NCBI RefSeq assembly: GCF_900182605.1
Contig: NZ_FXTB01000004.1
Coordinates: 369,570-433,569 of the forward strand
Source of the DNA: Saccharicrinis carchari
Lineage (GTDB): Bacteria; Bacteroidota; Bacteroidia; Bacteroidales; Marinilabiliaceae
DNA length: 64,000 bases
Reading direction: 5' to 3'
This document shows, piece after piece, positions 60,006 to 64,000 of the stretch. Below the pieces are notes generated by a model, which was given only the letters and a program-made list of their open reading frames with translations, was not told the DNA's origin and searched no databases. Numbering within the stretch: the first letter of the stretch is position 1; every line of letters begins with the position of its first letter. Made by a program: the position numbers and the translations under genes.

Positions 60006-60275
60006 GTATATCACCGATTGTAAGATAGGCCAGTATCTTAATCTGCTTGTTAGTCCTAAATAAAAGCCCTGCAGTACCGCATAATATTAAAATAGCAGCT
60101 TGTATTTTGTTTGGCCCGAAACAAACAATTCATACAAACGATTATAAAAAAACCTCCTCAACAAAACTAATCATTCTATAAACAACATCACCCCAAAACT
60201 TTATTTCAGCATTAAAATGGAACATCGATTCACCCATGTGTTGTTAATTTAATACACAAAAAAAATAAAATTGAC
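60006..60275. other. gene-free stretch before the arsenic cluster
   Basis: AT-rich. A 7-bp hairpin, TAAGATA/TATCTTA (60021-60040), lies just after the PBP gene without a T-tract. Nothing else is recognised until the arsR promoter. Confidence 0.5.
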
Positions 60276-60306
60276 TTGTTGAAGCTAAAAAAGATATCTA
60301 TTTTTG
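60276..60306 (+). promoter_or_regulatory. predicted promoter of the arsenic operon
   Basis: TTG (60276-60278), 20 bases and TATTTTTG (60299-60306), a full TAnnTTTG box. The start would fall near 60313, inside the palindromic operator, the classic position for ArsR repression. Confidence 0.7.
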
Positions 60307-60323
60307 TTCGTAAATTTACGAAC
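60306..60323. promoter_or_regulatory. ArsR operator 1
   Basis: GTTCGTAAATTTACGAAC is a perfect 18-bp palindrome over the predicted transcription start, 4 bases ahead of the arsR ATG. A second version with the same arms lies at 62145-62162. Confidence 0.8.
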
Positions 60324-60327
60324 AGGT

Positions 60328-60627
60328 ATGGATATCAAATCAGTTACTACCGACAAGCAAAAACGTGCAGCCCGCTACGCCAAAGCCATGGGGCATCCGG
60401 TAAGGATGTATGTATTGGAGTTGCTATCGAACCAAAGTTGTTGTTACAGCGGCAACTTAAGTGATGAATTACCCATTGCAAAATCAACCTTATCGCAACA
60501 CCTGAAAGAATTAAAAGACGCCGGATTAATTCAGGGAGAAATAGAATCGCCAAGAATTAAATATTGTATCAACACCGAAAACTGGCAAGAAGCACAACAA
60601 CTTTTTAAACAGTTTTTGAAGATCTAA
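60328..60627 (+). CDS. arsR: ArsR-family metalloregulator
   Basis: 99 residues from the ATG at 60328. Winged helix-turn-helix with HPVRMYVLELLSNQSCCYSG, the recognition helix AKSTLSQHLKELKDAGLIQG and the wing EIESPRIKYC. Cys38, Cys39 and Cys80 could form the three-thiol arsenite site. CC falls where classical ArsR has its CVC motif, but the pattern differs, so the metalloid specificity may too. The protein would release its operator on binding arsenite or an organoarsenical. It is the first gene of the cluster. Confidence 0.92.
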   Translation: MDIKSVTTDKQKRAARYAKAMGHPVRMYVLELLSNQSCCYSGNLSDELPIAKSTLSQHLKELKDAGLIQGEIESPRIKYCINTENWQEAQQLFKQFLKI

Positions 60628-60714
60628 AAAATCTACAAATAATGTACGTTGTTTTACAAATAGTGAATAAAAAAGCGAAACAATATGGATCTCGAAAATT
60701 TAAAACTTGCAAAA

Positions 60715-60948
60715 ATGGAAATAAAAGTTCTGGGCACAGGATGTGCAAAATGTAAATCACTTGAAAAAGTCACCCGCGAAGCTGTAAAAAAAGCCGGGGT
60801 TGATGCCACCATTACGAAAGTGGAGGACATAGTTGAAATTATGCAGTTTGGCGTGATGACAACCCCTGCCGTGGTTGTTAATGGCCAAGTGGTGGTAAAA
60901 GGAAAAGTTCCCTCGGTAGATGAACTCACAAAATTACTAAGCAAATAA
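60715..60948 (+). CDS. thioredoxin-fold redox-active disulfide protein (ArsE-like)
   Basis: About 77 residues with a CXXC active site in MEIKVLGTGCAKCKSLEKVT, then TKVEDIVEIMQFGVMTTPAV and a cis-proline TTPAVVVNG. It belongs to the redox-active disulfide protein 2 (TM0996/MTH895) group. In arsEFG loci a protein of this type (ArsE) works with ArsF; the position here fits. Start at 60715 is preferred because family members begin MEIKVLG; an ATG at 60685 would add ten residues. The gene lies about 90 bases after arsR. Confidence 0.85.
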   Translation: MEIKVLGTGCAKCKSLEKVTREAVKKAGVDATITKVEDIVEIMQFGVMTTPAVVVNGQVVVKGKVPSVDELTKLLSK

Positions 60949-60959
60949 TCAATCCAACA

Positions 60960-61397
60960 ATGAAAAGTATAATTAACACCTTAGGTTTTCTCCTTTTAAT
61001 GGGCTTAATTTCCGTTTCAGCCCAATGCTGCAAGGGAACAACAACCGATAATTCAACCGATAAAAAAGTAACAATCCCCGAAAATGCAAAATCAGGTGAA
61101 GTAAAAGCCTATTATTTCCATTCAACACGCCGTTGCGCAACTTGTGAAGCTGTTGAAACGGTTTCTAAAGAGGCCATTACGGAATATTATGGCAACAAAG
61201 TTACTTTTGAATCCATTAACAGGGAAGAAGAAAAAAACAACACATTGGTAGCGCAATATAAAATTAACGGAACAGCACTATTAATTACCAACGGAGACAA
61301 AAAAGAAGATCTTACCAACGTAGCGTTTTTAAATGCCCGCAGTAATCCCGATAAATTAAAGAGCAAACTGAAATCGACCATTGATTCAATGAGGTAA
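60960..61397 (+). CDS. arsF: ArsF-family exported thioredoxin-like protein
   Basis: 145 residues with a signal peptide (MKSIINTLGFLLLMGLISVS, cut near AQ) followed by the pair QCCKG, a polar linker and a thioredoxin-like domain with a redox CXXC in FHSTRRCATCEAVE and INREEEKNNTLVAQYKINGT. The NCBI family to which I assign it is the nitrophenyl compound nitroreductase subunit ArsF family. It begins 11 bases after the ArsE-like gene and probably acts with it. Whether it reduces aromatic nitro groups or disulfides in this organism is unknown. Confidence 0.8.
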   Translation: MKSIINTLGFLLLMGLISVSAQCCKGTTTDNSTDKKVTIPENAKSGEVKAYYFHSTRRCATCEAVETVSKEAITEYYGNKVTFESINREEEKNNTLVAQYKINGTALLITNGDKKEDLTNVAFLNARSNPDKLKSKLKSTIDSMR

Positions 61398-61399
61398 GC

Positions 61400-62098
61400 A
61401 TGGAGGTACTTCAAAACTTTTTGGAGACATCGCAGTTTCCAATTTTTACAGCATTAATACTGGGGCTTATGACCGCCATAAGCCCCTGCCCTATGGCCAC
61501 CAACATCACCGCAATTGGCTATATCAGTAAAGACATCGTTAGCCAACGTAAGGTTTTTGTGAACGGTTTGGTTTATACCTTGGGTAGAGCAATTTCATAT
61601 ACCATCATTGGTTTACTTTTCTTTTTTGGTGCCAGCCAATTCGAGTTTGCAGGGTTCTTTCAGGAGTGGGGCGAAAAATTATTGGGGCCTCTTTTGATTA
61701 TAATCGGTTTGTTTATGCTTGGCGTTTTAAAGCTTATAATTCCGGGCATGGGCTGGCTAAGCGAAAAGATGGAAAATAAATCGAACAACGGCTTTTGGGG
61801 TGTTCTTTTATTGGGTATAACTTTTGCCTTGGCATTTTGCCCTTACAGCGGCGTTTTATATTTCGGAATGCTCATGCCCATGACAATAAGCAGCGCAAGC
61901 GGTTTGTATTTACCCCTGTTTTTCGCCATTGCCACAGGAGTACCTGTAATAATTTTTGCATGGCTTATTGCCTTTAGTGTGGGTTCACTCGGCATTGTTT
62001 ACAAAAAATTGAAGAATTTCGAATTTTGGTTCAGACGAGTGGTTGCAGTCATATTTATTGTGGTTGGCCTGTATTACATTGTTACAATTTATTTTTAA
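61400..62098 (+). CDS. arsG: ArsG-family membrane permease (CcdA/DsbD-like)
   Basis: 232 residues with about six hydrophobic helices. ISPCPMATNITAIGYISKDI and LAFCPYSGVLYFGMLMPM carry the two cysteines placed as in the CcdA/DsbD core. The family is annotated as aromatic aminobenzylarsenical efflux permease (ArsG). It lies 2 bases after arsF, thus in one operon. Function is inferred from family and neighbours; electron transfer like CcdA is an alternative. Confidence 0.82.
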   Translation: MEVLQNFLETSQFPIFTALILGLMTAISPCPMATNITAIGYISKDIVSQRKVFVNGLVYTLGRAISYTIIGLLFFFGASQFEFAGFFQEWGEKLLGPLLIIIGLFMLGVLKLIIPGMGWLSEKMENKSNNGFWGVLLLGITFALAFCPYSGVLYFGMLMPMTISSASGLYLPLFFAIATGVPVIIFAWLIAFSVGSLGIVYKKLKNFEFWFRRVVAVIFIVVGLYYIVTIYF

Positions 62099-62144
62099 CC
62101 TTAACTAATCATAGATTATCCGGCCAAAAAAATTTACATTACCT

Positions 62145-62162
62145 GTTCGTATTTTAACGAAC
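62145..62162. promoter_or_regulatory. ArsR operator 2
   Basis: GTTCGTATTTTAACGAAC has the same arms and the same 18-base length as the site at 60306-60323. It lies 15 bases before the ATG of the permease gene, so the second half of the cluster probably has its own ArsR-controlled promoter, although no strong -7 box is visible. Confidence 0.72.
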
Positions 62163-62177
62163 ACCAAAAAGAGACGA

Positions 62178-63305
62178 ATGAATAAGTTGAATTCTTTGTT
62201 AAAAAGGGAGAGCAAAGCCAATAATGCTACATGTGCCCTTGAAAGCCCTGAAGAAGTACATCAGCGTGATAAAAGCAAAATACGTTTAGTAGTTTCAATT
62301 GCAATTGTTTTACCACTTATAATTGCATTGTACCATTATTTACCCGGTTTGGTTGATGCGTTCACTTATAATTTCATCAACCTTAAACCCGCATCACACC
62401 TTGGGGCTGCTATCAATTTTTTCTTTTACGATACCATAAAAATATTAATTCTTCTATTCCTCATCAGCAGTTTGATGGGCATTATCAATGCTTATTTTCC
62501 TGTTGACCGTTTGCGAATTTATCTTACAACAAAAAAAATGTATGGGCTGGAATATTTCTTCGCCTCATTTTTTGGTGCCGTTACCCCATTTTGTTCATGC
62601 TCATCCATTCCTTTGTTTATCGGCTTTGTAAAAGGAGGTATTCCATTGGGTGTTACCTTTGCTTACCTGATAACCTCACCCCTGGTTAATGAAGTGGCGG
62701 TTGCCATGTTTTTAGGGCTGTTTGGATTAAAGGCCACAATCATCTATGCGGGATCGGGGATTTTAATGGGTATGATTGGCGGTATTGTTTTGGGAAAACT
62801 TAAACTCGACAAATACCTTAGCGATTGGGTACGCCAAATACAGGAAAATGCCATACAGGAAAATGAGGAATGGAATAGCGAAAAAATGCCTTTTTTAGAT
62901 CGTCTTCCGGCGATTATAAAAGATGGATGGGATATTGTTAGAAAAGTACTTTTGTATGTAATTATCGGTATCGCCGTTGGGGCTGCCATGCATGGTTACG
63001 TCCCGGAAAATTTCTTTGCAGATTTTCTGTCGGCCGATAAATGGTATGCCATTCCACTGGCTGTAATCCTTGCCGTTCCTATGTATGCTAATGCGGCAGG
63101 TATCGTTCCGGTTATACAGGTTTTTGTGGCCAAAGGGGTGCCGCTTGGAACAGCCATTGCTTTTATGATGGCCGTTGTGGGTTTGTCATTGCCAGAGGCC
63201 ACTTTATTGAAAAAAGTAATGAAGTGGAAGTTAATAGGTGTTTTCTTTGGTATCATCACCTTGTTCATCATTGTTCTTGGTTATTTGTTCAATCTGGTGC
63301 TTTAA
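62178..63305 (+). CDS. ArsP/YraQ-type metal(loid) permease
   Basis: 375 residues with eight or more hydrophobic helices. The paired-cysteine signature FGAVTPFCSCSSIPLFIGFV is that of the permease family containing ArsP (trivalent organoarsenical efflux) and the SO_0444 Cu/Zn-type transporters. Repeated PLVNEVAVAMFLGLFG and GIVPVIQVFVAKGVPLG segments show the internal duplication. The N-terminal tail (about 35 residues) holds another cysteine (ATCALESPEE). Context favours arsenicals. A separate operator stands before it, 79 bases after arsG. Confidence 0.87.
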   Translation: MNKLNSLLKRESKANNATCALESPEEVHQRDKSKIRLVVSIAIVLPLIIALYHYLPGLVDAFTYNFINLKPASHLGAAINFFFYDTIKILILLFLISSLMGIINAYFPVDRLRIYLTTKKMYGLEYFFASFFGAVTPFCSCSSIPLFIGFVKGGIPLGVTFAYLITSPLVNEVAVAMFLGLFGLKATIIYAGSGILMGMIGGIVLGKLKLDKYLSDWVRQIQENAIQENEEWNSEKMPFLDRLPAIIKDGWDIVRKVLLYVIIGIAVGAAMHGYVPENFFADFLSADKWYAIPLAVILAVPMYANAAGIVPVIQVFVAKGVPLGTAIAFMMAVVGLSLPEATLLKKVMKWKLIGVFFGIITLFIIVLGYLFNLVL

Positions 63306-63311
63306 ATCTCA

Positions 63312-63344
63312 TTTCATTAGATTCTTTGTAGAGGAATATTTTTG
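63312..63344 (+). promoter_or_regulatory. candidate arsC promoter
   Basis: TATTTTTG (63337-63344) is a full TAnnTTTG match about 38 bases before the ATG; TTTC at 63312-63315 is a weak -33. No ArsR palindrome is seen here, so read-through from the upstream operon may also occur. Confidence 0.4.
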
Positions 63345-63381
63345 TATTGATATGTAGTGTTAACAATAAAAATTTACAGAT

Positions 63382-63813
63382 ATGAAGGTGTTAATTTTAT
63401 GCACAGGCAATAGCTGCCGAAGCCAAATGGCACACGGCTTTTTACAATCGTTTGATAAAACGATTACAGTTTGTTCTGCAGGTACAGAAGCATCCGGCAA
63501 ATTGAATGACAAAGCCATTAAGGCAATGGCAGAAATTGGTATCGACATCAGCCACCATACTTCCGATTCAGTTGATAAATTTTTGGCCACAGATTGGGAT
63601 TATGTAATTACTGTTTGCGGTGGAGCAAACGACTCATGCCCCGCATTTATGGGGAAAGTAAAACAGCGTTTACATATTGGTTTTGACGACCCATCCAATG
63701 CATCAGGAACCGACGAATTTATTTGGAGCGAATTCATAAGAGTGCGTAATGAGATAAAAAACGCATTTTTAAAATTGTATTTCGAAGAAATAAAACCAAC
63801 GCTACGAGAGTAA
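63382..63813 (+). CDS. arsC: thioredoxin-linked arsenate reductase
   Basis: 143 residues, low-molecular-weight phosphatase fold. The P-loop is CTGNSCRS (Cys7 nucleophile), and the redox pair is Cys79 and Cys86 in VITVCGGANDSCP. The spacings of 72 and 7 residues equal those of the S. aureus pI258-type enzyme (Cys10, Cys82, Cys89). It reduces arsenate to arsenite at the expense of thioredoxin. Last gene of the cluster. Confidence 0.95.
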   Translation: MKVLILCTGNSCRSQMAHGFLQSFDKTITVCSAGTEASGKLNDKAIKAMAEIGIDISHHTSDSVDKFLATDWDYVITVCGGANDSCPAFMGKVKQRLHIGFDDPSNASGTDEFIWSEFIRVRNEIKNAFLKLYFEEIKPTLRE

Positions 63814-63843
63814 ATAATTTAAAAGGGTGTGTTGGCGGTTGTT

Positions 63844-63901
63844 GGGAGTGTAAATTAAACTCTTTTTGAATGAAATTAAAGGGGAGTGTAAACTGAACTC
63901 T
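63844..63901 (+). repeat. two direct 20-base repeats, possible insertion-sequence edge
   Basis: GGGAGTGTAAATTAAACTCT (63844-63863) and GGGAGTGTAAACTGAACTCT (63882-63901) are 38 bases apart, each with GAGT/ACTC ends. Behind them is an ATG at 63985 (MQEKM...) running off the window. This resembles the leading edge of an IS (for example of the IS256 kind), but too little is visible to be sure. Confidence 0.4.
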
Positions 63902-64000
63902 GTCCGTAACCCTTCAACGAAGTACATCTTGTTTAAGATTCGATAAGCAATTTACTTTGTAAGCTAATTTTAAAATTTACAGCTATGCAAGAGAAAATGT

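Overview
The window comes from a Bacteroidota bacterium, most likely a marine or sediment member of the order Marinilabiliales or a relative (genus not determinable from this sequence). Signs are SusC/SusD pairs, type IX secretion C-terminal sorting domains, lipoproteins with Bacteroidota-style signals, CcsBA cytochrome c assembly, a TTTG-N19/20-TAnnTTTG promoter grammar in place of sigma70-type boxes, and few Shine-Dalgarno sequences. I saw no phage, plasmid or CRISPR features; a possible insertion-sequence edge lies at the right border.

Layout. 1-6.4 kb (minus strand): a cation-chloride cotransporter running off the left edge, a YwbE-family protein, tRNA-Cys, mutS2 and rsgA. 6.7-13 kb: a receiver/PP2C phosphatase whose phospho-acceptor Asp is replaced by Glu, then pyruvate phosphate dikinase, a dihydroorotate-dehydrogenase-like protein and a small STAS-like protein. 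13-18 kb: a secreted repeat protein with a T9SS tail, a membrane-bound AraC-type regulator and an EamA exporter.

18-43.3 kb holds a starch/maltodextrin utilisation locus. The plus arm (susC, susD, susE, a susF-like gene, a GH13 lipoprotein amylase and a T9SS GH13 amylase) binds, cuts and imports starch at the cell surface. The minus arm (MFS sugar transporter, beta-phosphoglucomutase, GH97 alpha-glucosidase, GH65 maltose phosphorylase, then a separate neopullulanase-NhaC unit) finishes the job in periplasm and cytoplasm: maltose plus phosphate gives glucose and beta-glucose-1-phosphate, which becomes glucose-6-phosphate. A LacI-type regulator lies between the arms, and matching GCAAACG-type operators lie upstream of the predicted promoters of both arms, which suggests activation rather than plain repression. 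Dispersed intergenic repeats sit at several internal junctions of this locus.

43.3-60 kb: a decayed stretch with a frameshifted YoeB-type toxin, then housekeeping genes: a sugar-phosphate transferase for exopolysaccharide, pcm, an unknown conserved-looking gene, convergent gltX and glnS, folB, a hybrid sensor kinase translationally overlapping ccsBA, an HD hydrolase and a class A penicillin-binding protein. 60.3-63.8 kb: an arsenic cluster (arsR, arsE-like, arsF, arsG, ArsP-like permease, arsC) with two matching 18-bp ArsR operators, similar in content to arsEFG loci linked to aromatic arsenicals. Domain assignments rest on motif recognition by eye; no database search was possible.
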